Source of the DNA: an uncultured Prevotella sp.
Lineage (GTDB): Bacteria > Bacteroidota > Bacteroidia > Bacteroidales > Bacteroidaceae
Length of the DNA stretch: 32,109 nt
NCBI GenBank assembly: GCA_900316015.1
Contig: ONBG01000037.1
Location: 1 to 32,109 of the forward strand
Direction of reading: 5' to 3'
Below, one piece after another: positions 5,773 through 14,399 of this stretch. The number at the start of each line of letters is the position of its first letter. Within the stretch, counting starts at the first letter, position 1. The notes beneath the pieces are model-generated. The model was not told where the DNA came from and did not search any database. It saw nothing but the letters and a program-made list of their open reading frames with translations. A program made the position numbers and the translations under genes.

Positions 5773-8136
5773 ATGTATAAAATACCATCCACCCTTAGAG
5801 GCGATATCGAATATACGGAATCCCTGATCCAGAAGTTCAAGGCTGGTGAGATCAAAGCTGCCCAATTAAAGTCAAACCGTGTACCTATGGGCATTTACGA
5901 GCAGCGTAAGAACAACCATTTCATGTTGCGCATCCGCTGCACGGGTGGACTGATCACGCCTGCACAACTGAAGAGAGTAGCACAGATTGCGCGTAAGGAC
6001 TATGCCTCGCACATCCATATCACCACGCGCCAGGAGGTACAAATCCATAACGTTGACATCGTAGACGCAACCCCTTCCCTACTGGAGCTGGCAAAAGCGG
6101 GACTTGCCACGCAAGGCGGTGGTGGCAATACCATCCGCAACATGCTGGTCAACGACTTGGGAGGCATTAGCGAAAAGGAAGTCTTTGACCCTTATCCTGA
6201 TGCCATCGAGCTGACAAGTCGACTAATCGCGGAAAAGGATTCATTCACCATGCCCCGCAAGCTGAAGATAGCATTCGACATCAATGAGGAGGATGCCAAC
6301 TTCTCTCTCGTCAATGATTTCGGACTGCAACCTAAGATCGTAGATGGAAAACGAGGATTCAAGGCTTACCTCGGAGGCTCTGTTGCCACCAATCCTCACT
6401 TAGGCTGGAAGGTATTCGACTTTCTGCCAGAGAAGGACCTGTTCCGCGCCCTGAAGGCAGCAAAGAACTTCTTCAATAAGTACGGCAACCGCAAAAACCG
6501 CCACAAGGCACGAATCCGGTATATTTTCTATAAATATGGTGAGGAAGAAACCCTCCGAAAATACCAAGAGGAATTTAATGCCTTGAGAAATGATCCGTCA
6601 CTCGATTTCAGTGCTTCGCCCTTACCCGTAGAAATAAAGTCCCCCTCCTTCGCCCCTATTATTGATGAGAGCAAGGAGTTTCAGACTTGGAAACGCCGCT
6701 ATGCCAAGGAGCAGAAGCAAAAGGGATTCTTCTATGCAGATATCCCTTTCTTGCACGGCAATAACACACCAGACGTCTTTGAGGCTGTGGCTGATTTCCT
6801 TGCAGCGTTCGGGAATGACGTGATCCGGTTCACACCCCGTCAAGGTTTACAAATTCGCAATATCCCAGAGGCATACTTGCCGAATGCGTATCAGTTCTTC
6901 AGGGGCTTAGGACTCCACGTTGACGACCCTGTTCTCGTTAGTGCATTGACCTCTTGCACGGGTGCGGATACCTGTAGGTTAGGCATCTGCCTCCCCAAAG
7001 GTGCAATCAAAGCCATCCGCAAGAGGCTGATTGACAGCGACCTCGACTTAGACAAGATTCCCGACTTCCAACTCAACATCAATGGATGTACCAACAGTTG
7101 TGCACAGAATGCCTGGGCCGACCTTGGATTCAGTGGCCGTATCGGACGCGTAGGGGACAATCCCTATCCAGCCTATACGGTATGGCTTAGGACAAACGGT
7201 CACCATGAACTTGCCAAGTCACAGGGCTATATTGCAGCCAAATGGGTTCCTGCCTTCGTAGAAGACTATCTGCGTGACTGGATAGACAGCCGGGAACAGT
7301 TTGCCAACTATGACGAATACGTGAAGGAACGCGGTGCGCAGGTGGTCAGCGACTTACTCGCGAAATACAAGGAAGTCCCCTCCTATCAGGAAAACCCCGA
7401 CTTTTATTACGACTATTCAGCTGATGAGAAATTCAGTCTTGCCAGCCATGGACAAGCAGAATGCTCCGCAGGGCTTTTCGATATCATCGAACTTGACCAG
7501 GACACCATCGCGGAAGGTCGCAAGAAGTTGGAACAGCCTGGTGCTGACAAAGAGAAGATCTTGCATCAGATTGTGTTCTCAGAGAGCAGGATGCTGCTCG
7601 TCACACGAGGACTCGATCCTCGCACGGATGAAGATGTATACGATGGCTTCCTCAAAGAGTTCATCGAGACCGGCATCGTACCCAAATCATATAAGCCTCT
7701 CATTGAGAAAGGCAGGAATGGAGAGTCATTGGTTGCTGACCAGCAAGTCATCTTCAATCTTGCTGACCTACTCAACGAGCTCTATAAGAACATGGACGAC
7801 AGCCTGCAATTCAATGTCGGAAAGAAAGATGAACCATCCTCTACAGACACTCCGAGGAAAGAGCAAGCTCCATCAGGCAGCTTATCATCACCAGAAACCT
7901 CCAGTACGGAGCCTCATGTAAAGAAGGACTTCAGAGGCATTGCCTGCCCGATGAACTTTGTCAAGACAAAGATCGCGCTGGCTCCCATGAAACCAGGAGA
8001 GATCTTAGAGATTCTTCTGGATGACGGTCAGCCCATTCAAAACGTGCCAGGCAGCGTGCGTAACGAGGGGCATACAGTACTCTCCACAGAGAAAATCGGT
8101 GGATATTGGAAAGTACTCATCAAGAAAAAAGAATGA
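5773..8136 (+). CDS. Siroheme/4Fe-4S sulfite reductase (ferredoxin-type) with C-terminal TusA/SirA domain
   Basis: The 787-residue protein has the two-repeat nitrite/sulfite reductase architecture over about residues 30-545. The siroheme-cluster ligands are visible: C395-x5-C401 (SCTGADTCRLG) and C439-x3-C443 (GCTNSCAQ). It reduces sulfite to sulfide by six electrons. There is no flavoprotein partner here, so ferredoxin is the likely donor. About 545-690 is a helical region I cannot assign, followed by a Pro/Ser/Thr/Glu linker. Residues about 717-787 form a TusA-like domain with FRGIACPMN, placing the persulfide cysteine at C725. The family motif CPxP reads CPMN. The fusion suggests sulfide or persulfide is handed on directly, and the neighbouring carrier is the obvious partner. 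Typical ferredoxin-type enzymes are 550-650 residues. Confidence 0.92.
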   Translation: MYKIPSTLRGDIEYTESLIQKFKAGEIKAAQLKSNRVPMGIYEQRKNNHFMLRIRCTGGLITPAQLKRVAQIARKDYASHIHITTRQEVQIHNVDIVDATPSLLELAKAGLATQGGGGNTIRNMLVNDLGGISEKEVFDPYPDAIELTSRLIAEKDSFTMPRKLKIAFDINEEDANFSLVNDFGLQPKIVDGKRGFKAYLGGSVATNPHLGWKVFDFLPEKDLFRALKAAKNFFNKYGNRKNRHKARIRYIFYKYGEEETLRKYQEEFNALRNDPSLDFSASPLPVEIKSPSFAPIIDESKEFQTWKRRYAKEQKQKGFFYADIPFLHGNNTPDVFEAVADFLAAFGNDVIRFTPRQGLQIRNIPEAYLPNAYQFFRGLGLHVDDPVLVSALTSCTGADTCRLGICLPKGAIKAIRKRLIDSDLDLDKIPDFQLNINGCTNSCAQNAWADLGFSGRIGRVGDNPYPAYTVWLRTNGHHELAKSQGYIAAKWVPAFVEDYLRDWIDSREQFANYDEYVKERGAQVVSDLLAKYKEVPSYQENPDFYYDYSADEKFSLASHGQAECSAGLFDIIELDQDTIAEGRKKLEQPGADKEKILHQIVFSESRMLLVTRGLDPRTDEDVYDGFLKEFIETGIVPKSYKPLIEKGRNGESLVADQQVIFNLADLLNELYKNMDDSLQFNVGKKDEPSSTDTPRKEQAPSGSLSSPETSSTEPHVKKDFRGIACPMNFVKTKIALAPMKPGEILEILLDDGQPIQNVPGSVRNEGHTVLSTEKIGGYWKVLIKKKE

Positions 8137-8618
8137 AAGGGAACAGTGCCGAATTCAAGGAGAGTGAGTTCCTCCCCATCCTGATCCGCATAAAAGGGAC
8201 GAGGATCCTAATGGTAGGAGGCGGGAAGGTGGCGACTCACAAAGCAATTCTGCTGAGCCGTTTCACCCACCATGCCACCATTATCGCCCCTGAGATATCG
8301 GACAGCATCAAGGCTCTACCCTTCGATTGGAAGGAGAAGCCTTTTGAGGCTTCCGATCTCGAAGGTGCCGACCTGTTATATGTATGTACTGGTGATCATG
8401 AGTTGAACCGACATATCAAGCAACTGGCTACAGAGAGAGGAATCTTGACCAGCGTCTGCGATGACCCGCAGGCTTGCGACTTTGTCTCCCCTGCTATCTA
8501 TAGGAATAACAACCTGACCATCGCCGTAGGATCCGATGCAAAAGACGTACGACGTAGTATCAGGGTAAGGAATCATATTGAAGAAAACATTGATAATGGG
8601 AAACTATCCATCCAATAA
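8133..8618 (+). CDS. Precorrin-2 dehydrogenase / sirohydrochlorin ferrochelatase (CysG N-terminal-type)
   Basis: The 161-residue protein corresponds to the NAD-binding N-terminal part of CysG and to Met8p. It oxidises precorrin-2 and may insert iron to make siroheme for the preceding sulfite reductase. The Rossmann motif RILMVGGGKVATHKA lies at 24-38, and CDDPQACDFVSPAIY and GSDAKDVRRSIR match family motifs. The start is ATG 8133, which overlaps the sulfite reductase stop as ATGA. An upstream TTG would add nine residues inside that gene. Its end overlaps the SUMT gene by 23 bp. It is a stand-alone protein, with the methyltransferase half encoded by the next gene. Confidence 0.9.
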   Translation: MKGNSAEFKESEFLPILIRIKGTRILMVGGGKVATHKAILLSRFTHHATIIAPEISDSIKALPFDWKEKPFEASDLEGADLLYVCTGDHELNRHIKQLATERGILTSVCDDPQACDFVSPAIYRNNNLTIAVGSDAKDVRRSIRVRNHIEENIDNGKLSIQ

Positions 8619-9303
8619 CCCAACGCAAGGGGAGGTCATCCTCATCGGCTTCGGACCTGGTGATCCTGACCTGCTGACGGTCAAGGCCATGAAAGCGTTA
8701 CGACAGGCAGACATCATCTTTTACGATGCCTTGACCAACGAGGCATTCCTCCAGACCTTACCAGCGGAAAAAGTATATGTAGGCAAGCGATGTGGGCGAC
8801 ATCACGAGGAGCAAGAGCAGATCAACGCCCTACTCTTGGAGGCTGCTCAGAAAGGAAAGAATGTAGTCCGCCTAAAGGGAGGAGACCCGATGGTCTTCGC
8901 ACATGCAGGAGAGGAGATATCATTCCTTGAACGTAACGGCATCAAGACGAGCGTCATCCCTGGCATTACTACGGCACTTGCCTTGGCCGCAGAAGCAAAG
9001 GTAAGCCTCACTTACAGGGGAATATCTTCTAGTGTCGCCTTCATCAATGGGCATTCCTCCCATCCAGAAGCCCCTATTGCAGACACACTGGTTTATTACA
9101 TGGGTGCCTCTCATCTCAGGACGATTGCCAAGGAACTGATTGATGCAGGCAGAAAAGCCTCAACCCCAGTCCTTTTAGCATACAATGTCAGTTTACCCGA
9201 CGAACAGTTTTATCATCTCACCCTTGGTGCCTTACTACAGTCACAAGTGACTTATCCAACTCCACTGACCGTACTGGTCGGCGAAGTCATCTCACAAAAA
9301 TAA
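8596..9303 (+). CDS. cobA: Uroporphyrinogen-III C-methyltransferase (SUMT)
   Basis: The 235-residue protein methylates uroporphyrinogen III twice with SAM to give precorrin-2, the first step to siroheme. The SAM-binding motif GFGPGDPDLLT is at 18-28, LKGGDPMVFAHAGEE near 94-108, and VIPGITTALALAA near 119-131. I use ATG 8596. A TTG at 8578 is in frame but less likely. Together with the preceding gene it splits the functions of enterobacterial CysG. Its position inside the sulfur operon indicates service to sulfite reductase rather than B12 synthesis. Confidence 0.93.
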   Translation: MGNYPSNNPTQGEVILIGFGPGDPDLLTVKAMKALRQADIIFYDALTNEAFLQTLPAEKVYVGKRCGRHHEEQEQINALLLEAAQKGKNVVRLKGGDPMVFAHAGEEISFLERNGIKTSVIPGITTALALAAEAKVSLTYRGISSSVAFINGHSSHPEAPIADTLVYYMGASHLRTIAKELIDAGRKASTPVLLAYNVSLPDEQFYHLTLGALLQSQVTYPTPLTVLVGEVISQK

Positions 9304-9317
9304 AGATCAAAACAAAT

Positions 9318-10223
9318 ATGGACAACAAGACAATCACACACCTCCAAGAACTCGAATCAGAATCGATGTATGTCCTGCGAGAGGTGGCAGCACAATTTGA
9401 GCGTCCCTGCATCCTGTTCTCTGGAGGCAAGGATTCCATCGTGGTAACTTACTTGGCATACAAGGCGTTCTACCCTGCCAAGATCCCGTTCCCCTTGCTT
9501 CACATCGACACAGGGCATAACTTCAAGGAGACCCTTGAATATCGTGACCAATTGGTCAAGGACATGGGACTCGATCTCATCGTGGGATCTATCCAGGAAA
9601 GCATTGATAAAGGACGCGTCAAGGAGGAAACAGGCTATTATGCCAGTCGTAATAAATTGCAGACGACGACCTTGCTCGATACCATTGAGCAGTATAAATT
9701 CGATGCGGCCATCGGTGGTGCCCGTCGGGACGAGGAAAAGTCACGTGCCAAAGAGCGTTTCTTCAGTCATCGAGATGAATTTGGGCAATGGAATCCCAAG
9801 AACCAGCGACCCGAACTATGGAACATCTTCAATGGTCGGAAAAACATTGGAGAGCACTTTCGGGTATTCCCTATCTCCAATTGGACAGAAATGGACGTTT
9901 GGCAATATATCTTGCAGGAGAAAATCCCGATGCCAAGCCTGTATTTCACACACGAAAGGAAAGTCTTCAACCGTGATGGACAATGGCTGGCTGCCGAACC
10001 TTGCATCAAGCGCAAGCCTTCAGAGGAAGTGGTAACCCGACAAGTACGCTGCCGCACTATTGGCGATATCACCTGCACGGGCCTAACTCTCTCCAAGGCA
10101 CATACCTTAGAGGATATCATCGAAGAGATTGCTGCCAGCAGAATCACGGAAAGAGGCGGGAGAGCTGATGACAAGAGATCGGAAACCGCCATGGAAGACC
10201 GGAAAAAGGCTGGATACTTCTAA
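9318..10223 (+). CDS. cysD: Sulfate adenylyltransferase subunit 2 (ATP sulfurylase small subunit)
   Basis: The 301-residue protein is the full length of CysD. The PP-loop SGGKDS is at 35-40, and the C-terminus ends MEDRKKAGYF, nearly identical to the enterobacterial protein end. With CysN it activates sulfate with ATP to adenosine 5'-phosphosulfate in the cytoplasm. It starts 14 bp after the SUMT gene and is followed by cysN. Confidence 0.97.
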   Translation: MDNKTITHLQELESESMYVLREVAAQFERPCILFSGGKDSIVVTYLAYKAFYPAKIPFPLLHIDTGHNFKETLEYRDQLVKDMGLDLIVGSIQESIDKGRVKEETGYYASRNKLQTTTLLDTIEQYKFDAAIGGARRDEEKSRAKERFFSHRDEFGQWNPKNQRPELWNIFNGRKNIGEHFRVFPISNWTEMDVWQYILQEKIPMPSLYFTHERKVFNRDGQWLAAEPCIKRKPSEEVVTRQVRCRTIGDITCTGLTLSKAHTLEDIIEEIAASRITERGGRADDKRSETAMEDRKKAGYF

Positions 10224-10269
10224 AAGAGAAAGATACTATTAACATGATTCATTAAGATTACGAAGAAAG

Positions 10270-11541
10270 ATGTCAAATAATCGAGGATATTTAGATATGG
10301 AACTGCTTCGCTTCTCTACGGCAGGCAGTGTGGACGATGGAAAGAGTACATTGATCGGGCGACTGCTTTACGACAGCAAGTCTATTTTCGAGGATCAACT
10401 GGAAGCCGTGGAGAAAGCTTCTAAAAGCAGAGGGAACGAAGAGGTGAACCTCGCCCTGCTTACCGATGGCCTGCGGGCGGAACGCGAGCAAGGCATCACC
10501 ATTGATGTAGCGTACCGCTATTTCGCAACACCCAAGCGGAAATTTATCATCGCCGATACTCCTGGACATATCCAGTACACCCGGAACATGGTGACAGATG
10601 CCTCAACCGCTGATCTCGCCATTATCTTGGTGGATGCAAGGCATGGCGTGTTGGAACAAACTGTCAGGCATAGTTATATCTCTTCCCTGTTGGGAATACC
10701 ACATATCTTAGTGGCCATCAACAAAATGGATCTCGTCGACTTCTCTGAAGACGTGTACAAGAAGATAAAGGAAGACTATCAAAAGATGTCTGAGACTTTG
10801 CATATACACAATACAGTGTTTATCCCGATTAGTGCGAAGTTAGGGGATAACGTCGTAAAAAAGAGCGATAACATGCCTTGGTACCAAGGCAAGGTCTTAC
10901 TTGACTTCCTGGAAACTGTCCCCATTGGGCACAAGCTCATTAGTGAAGAGTTTCGATACCCTGTACAATATGTGATCCGCCCCATCAGCGACCAGTTCCC
11001 TGATTTCCGTGGATATGCAGGGAGGGTATCCGGTGGTAGAATCCGCCCCGGTGACAGTGTTAAGGTATTGCCTTCCGGACAAACCAGCACGGTGACCCAT
11101 ATCACCCAGGCGAAAGAGGAACTAAAGGAAGCCACCGCCCCCCTAAGCATTACCCTTCAATTAGCGGATGACATTGATATCTCAAGGGGAGACATGTTAG
11201 TAAAGACAGAGGAACGACAACCCCAAGTAGAACAGGATATCACATTGGACGTATGCTGGTTTAACGAGACCCCTGCTCAAGTGCGTAACAAGTACATCAT
11301 CCGGCAGGCAACGGCGGAGACGATGGGGATCATACGTTCCATCAACTTCCGCAGGAATATCAACACCTTAGAGAAAGAACAAGGAGTGACAGAACTGAAG
11401 ATCAATGATATCGCAGAGATAACGCTCCATACAGCCAACCCGCTCGTATTCGATACGTATCTTCAAAACCGCGTCACCGGTTCTCTGATCTTCATCGATC
11501 CAGATACCAACGAGACCGTAGGTGCTGGCATGATCAAATAA
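10270..11541 (+). CDS. cysN: Sulfate adenylyltransferase subunit 1 (GTPase subunit)
   Basis: The 423-residue EF-Tu-like GTPase has G1 GSVDDGKST (19-27), G3 DTPGH (96-100) and G4 NKMD (151-154), then beta-barrel domains. GTP hydrolysis drives APS formation by CysD. It is shorter than the 475 residues of the E. coli protein and is not fused to an APS kinase (CysC). No cysC is found in the window, which agrees with the APS-type reductase encoded next. Confidence 0.96.
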   Translation: MSNNRGYLDMELLRFSTAGSVDDGKSTLIGRLLYDSKSIFEDQLEAVEKASKSRGNEEVNLALLTDGLRAEREQGITIDVAYRYFATPKRKFIIADTPGHIQYTRNMVTDASTADLAIILVDARHGVLEQTVRHSYISSLLGIPHILVAINKMDLVDFSEDVYKKIKEDYQKMSETLHIHNTVFIPISAKLGDNVVKKSDNMPWYQGKVLLDFLETVPIGHKLISEEFRYPVQYVIRPISDQFPDFRGYAGRVSGGRIRPGDSVKVLPSGQTSTVTHITQAKEELKEATAPLSITLQLADDIDISRGDMLVKTEERQPQVEQDITLDVCWFNETPAQVRNKYIIRQATAETMGIIRSINFRRNINTLEKEQGVTELKINDIAEITLHTANPLVFDTYLQNRVTGSLIFIDPDTNETVGAGMIK

Positions 11542-11589
11542 TGTATTCCTCCTGACGATTCTTCTCAGGACAAGATAAAGATAGCAACG

Positions 11590-12297
11590 ATGGATCCAAA
11601 AGAAATTGAGGTTCTGAACCAAACATTAAGCGGTGCGTCCGCCCAGGAAGTTGTCGGTTACTTCCTTTGGGCTTACCAAGGGCGCATCGCCCTTTCCTCC
11701 AGTCTCAGCATAGAGGACCAAGCCTTAACCGATATGGTCGTCCAAGCAGACAAGACTGCCCGTATTTTCACGCTGGACACTGGTCGATTGTTCCCCGAAA
11801 CGTATCAGCTCATAGACAGGACCAACCTCACCTATGGAATTAAAATTGAGGTATTCTTCCCAGATTATCATGAAGTACAAAAGATGGTAAGAGAAGAAGG
11901 CATTAACCTGTTCTACAATTCTATTGAGAGTCGCCATCGCTGTTGCCAGATCCGCAAGCTCGAGCCTTTAAGGCGAGCCTTTATGGGATTAGATGCTTGG
12001 ATCTGTGGACTACGGCATGAACAGAGTATCACCAGAAAGGACATGCGACTCGTGGAATGGGATGACATGCACCATCTTCTGAAAATTAACCCACTGATTG
12101 ACTGGAGCGAGCAGGACGTGTGGGACTATATCAAGAAAAACCATATCCCTTATAACAAGTTACACGACCACGGCTATCCCAGTATCGGTTGTGAACCTTG
12201 CACAAGGGCGGTTCAACCGGGCGAGGACATCCGCGCCGGTCGCTGGTGGTGGGAATCCCCCGACCATCGTGAGTGTGGATTGCACCAACGGTCATAA
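11590..12297 (+). CDS. cysH: Assimilatory APS reductase (CysH family, 4Fe-4S type)
   Basis: The 235-residue protein has a PP-loop-like region (ALSSSLSIEDQ, 34-44) and the family's Cys pair C118-C119 (RHRCCQIRK) and C201-x2-C204 (GCEPCTRA), the four ligands that mark APS reductases as opposed to PAPS reductases. The catalytic cysteine is C229 in ECGLH near the C-terminus. It reduces APS to sulfite and AMP with thioredoxin. Because APS is used directly, no APS kinase is needed. It lies 48 bp after cysN. Confidence 0.95.
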   Translation: MDPKEIEVLNQTLSGASAQEVVGYFLWAYQGRIALSSSLSIEDQALTDMVVQADKTARIFTLDTGRLFPETYQLIDRTNLTYGIKIEVFFPDYHEVQKMVREEGINLFYNSIESRHRCCQIRKLEPLRRAFMGLDAWICGLRHEQSITRKDMRLVEWDDMHHLLKINPLIDWSEQDVWDYIKKNHIPYNKLHDHGYPSIGCEPCTRAVQPGEDIRAGRWWWESPDHRECGLHQRS

Positions 12298-12348
12298 CGA
12301 CATACCTAACGTATGTGATTGCCTTTCACCCATTTTGGGGATGCTTTT

Positions 12349-12395
12349 TACCACTGCCATGGTATTGCCTTTCGTCGTTTATTGCCGTATCTTTG
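12349..12395 (+). promoter_or_regulatory. pstS promoter with operator 4 (TACCA-N6-TGGTA) at about -42
   Basis: The operator TACCACTGCCATGGTA (12349-12364) is a perfect palindrome in its arms. ATTG (12364-12367) is the -33 and TATCTTTG (12388-12395) is the -7, 20 bp apart. The first 14 bases of the operator and the operator-to--7 distance are identical to the sulfur carrier promoter. A weak hairpin (ACATAC-5 nt-GTATGT, 12300-12316) after cysH may reduce read-through. The transporter genes thus appear to have their own promoter under the same control. Confidence 0.75.
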
Positions 12396-12411
12396 CACAA
12401 GGTAAAAAAGA

Positions 12412-13398
12412 ATGGATATGAGAAAAAACATCATTGGCAAATCAGCGATTGCACTGAGTATGGCAGCTCTTTTCGTATTTAACGCCTGCGGAGGCAAGAA
12501 AGGAGACCCCGTCAAAGGTGGGGATACCCTAACCGGGGAGATCTCTTTATCCGGGGCGTTCGCCCTTTATCCGCTTGCTGTCAAATGGGCAGACGACTTT
12601 AAGCTGCTACACCCCAACGTGAGAATAGATATTTCCGCAGGAGGCGCAGGCAAGGGCATCACAGATGCCTTGGCTGATGTCGTTGACATAGGAATGGTAT
12701 CTCGCGACCTAGCCAACGAAGAAATCAAGAAAGGCGCAATAGGTTTTGCTGTCGCAAAAGATGCCGTTGTGCCTACCATCAATGCTCACAACCCGAATCT
12801 GAAAGCGTTGTTAGCACATGGACTCTCCAAGAAGACAGCAGAGGGTCTTTGGATCACGGGAAAGGTCAAGACTTGGGGACAGGTAGCAGGGAATGCCCAC
12901 TCTGGTGGAGTGACCGTCTACACCCGTTCTGATGCATGTGGTGCAGCAGCCACGTGGGCAAAATGGATGGGGAAGAAACAGGAAGACCTCATTGGAACAG
13001 GTGTATTCGGCGACCCAGGAGTCGCTTCTGCCATCCAGAAGGACCCCAATGGGATTGGTTTCAACAATATCGGATATGCCTATAATGCAAAGACGGGAAA
13101 GCCCAACCCCGGTATTCTCGTCGTTCCCATCGACGTGAACGAGAACGGGAAAGTCGACCCTGAGGAAGCTTTCTATACCACCCAAGGCCGGTTAGTCAAG
13201 GTCATCGCAGAAGGGAAATATCCATCCCCTCCTGCACGTGACCTCTTTTTCGTCACCCATGGCAAGCCCACCAAGCCAGTCGTGATTGCATTCTTGCAAT
13301 TTGTCCTTTCCCAAAAAGGGCAAAAGGAAAACATATCCCAAGGATATATCCCCATCTCCAGAGACAAAATCAACAATAGCCTGCAACAACTTCATTAA
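12412..13398 (+). CDS. pstS: PstS-like substrate-binding lipoprotein of an ABC importer (probable sulfate or other oxyanion)
   Basis: The product (328 residues from ATG 12412; 326 from ATG 12418, which suits the promoter equally) has a lipoprotein signal with the lipobox FNAC, Cys at residue 26. The periplasmic type-2 binding fold shows PstS landmarks: SGAFALYPLAVKW, GGAGKGITDALADVVDIGM and VYTRSDACGAAATW. Phosphate-binding PstS usually has SGxGxG, DFGASD and RSDGSGTT at these places, so the ligand loops differ (DIGMVSR, RSDACGAA). It lies directly downstream of cysH and shares its operator with the sulfur operon. Annotation pipelines would call it phosphate-binding. I think sulfate is at least as likely. 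Confidence 0.88.
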   Translation: MDMRKNIIGKSAIALSMAALFVFNACGGKKGDPVKGGDTLTGEISLSGAFALYPLAVKWADDFKLLHPNVRIDISAGGAGKGITDALADVVDIGMVSRDLANEEIKKGAIGFAVAKDAVVPTINAHNPNLKALLAHGLSKKTAEGLWITGKVKTWGQVAGNAHSGGVTVYTRSDACGAAATWAKWMGKKQEDLIGTGVFGDPGVASAIQKDPNGIGFNNIGYAYNAKTGKPNPGILVVPIDVNENGKVDPEEAFYTTQGRLVKVIAEGKYPSPPARDLFFVTHGKPTKPVVIAFLQFVLSQKGQKENISQGYIPISRDKINNSLQQLH

Positions 13399-13407
13399 TC
13401 CTCTCGC

Positions 13408-13503
13408 ATGGAACCAGTAGTCAATCAATGGAAATCCTTCCTGATCGCCTTGTCAGAGGCCATCCTTCTCTTGCTGATCGGCTTGGGAAGTCAACTTTTT
13501 TAG
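13408..13503 (+). CDS. 31-residue putative single-pass membrane mini-protein between pstS and pstC
   Basis: An ATG at 13408 opens a 31-codon frame ending at TAG 13501-13503. It fills most of the 115-bp gap between pstS and pstC. Residues about 11-31 are hydrophobic (FLIALSEAILLLLIGLG), enough for one membrane span, preceded by a short polar head (MEPVVNQWKS). I recognise no family. The placement between binding protein and permease genes of an otherwise tight operon suggests a small transporter accessory or a translational coupling ORF. Chance cannot be excluded at this length. Confidence 0.5.
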   Translation: MEPVVNQWKSFLIALSEAILLLLIGLGSQLF

Positions 13504-13513
13504 AATAGAGTAC

Positions 13514-14398
13514 ATGACATACAGAGTATTGAAAGACCAAGCAGCAGGGAAAGTAATGGCATTTCTGACCTTCACATCCTTGCTCGTAGTCATCGCCATG
13601 GGCATCGGCCTGTACATGAAATCAGTGCCCATCCTGCATGAGCATTCCATTTGGGACCTGCTGACCACATCAGAATGGAAGCCGATGCGCAACCAGTTCG
13701 GGTTCTTCCCCTTCTTAGCCGGTACCTTCTGGGTAACGATTCTTGCTGTGGCGATCGCCCTCCCCACCTCTTTACTGACTGCGATCTTCTTGACAGAATA
13801 TTCACGTAGTGTGGTGAAGAAATATATCTATCCTCTCTTGGATATCCTCGCTGGTCTTCCTTCTGTCATCTATGGTGTCTGGGGAACATTAGTGATTGTG
13901 CCATGGATTTCCAATGCAGTTGCCCCGCATTTCGTCAAATATTCCAGTGGCTATACGGTATTAGCAGGTGGAATCGTCTTAAGTGTGATGATCTTGCCTC
14001 TATTGGTCAATCTGTTCGTTGAGCTATTCTCCAATGTCCCAGCAGAAGACAGAGAGGCTTCCCTTGCCTTGGGTGCCACCTCTTGGCAAACCACGCAGTA
14101 TGTTGTCTTACGGAAGACACTTCCTGGCATGGTGGCAGCCACCGTCCTTGCTATCAGTCGCACCATGGGTGAAACGATCGCCGTTCTGATGGTCTGCGGG
14201 AATTTAGCGATTGTTCCCAATTCCTTATTGGATGCCTGCTATCCCATACCCGCCCTGATTGCAAACAATTATGGGGAGATGCTGTCACTGCCCCTCTACG
14301 AGAGTGCCTTGATGTTCGCAGCCTTCCTTTTATTTTTGGTCGTTCTTCTTTTCAACCTATTCTCAAGAGTTGTCCTGAAGAAAGTAAATAGTGATTGA
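13514..14398 (+). CDS. pstC: PstC-type ABC transporter permease
   Basis: The 294-residue inner-membrane permease has an N-terminal span (about 16-34), a periplasmic loop and five further hydrophobic spans, with the cytoplasmic EAA-type loop around EASLALGATSWQTTQYVVL (about 180-200) that contacts the ATPase. The QFGFFPFLAGT and LPSVIYGVWG motifs are typical of PstC. It would form the channel with the next gene product and use the ATPase encoded at 3221-4102. Length and topology agree with the family. Confidence 0.9.
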   Translation: MTYRVLKDQAAGKVMAFLTFTSLLVVIAMGIGLYMKSVPILHEHSIWDLLTTSEWKPMRNQFGFFPFLAGTFWVTILAVAIALPTSLLTAIFLTEYSRSVVKKYIYPLLDILAGLPSVIYGVWGTLVIVPWISNAVAPHFVKYSSGYTVLAGGIVLSVMILPLLVNLFVELFSNVPAEDREASLALGATSWQTTQYVVLRKTLPGMVAATVLAISRTMGETIAVLMVCGNLAIVPNSLLDACYPIPALIANNYGEMLSLPLYESALMFAAFLLFLVVLLFNLFSRVVLKKVNSD

Positions 14399-14399
14399 T

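Noticed and set aside
8106-8132. TTG start for the precorrin-2 dehydrogenase
   Set aside because: It lies inside the sulfite reductase gene. ATG 8133 gives the usual ATGA overlap and family N-terminus.
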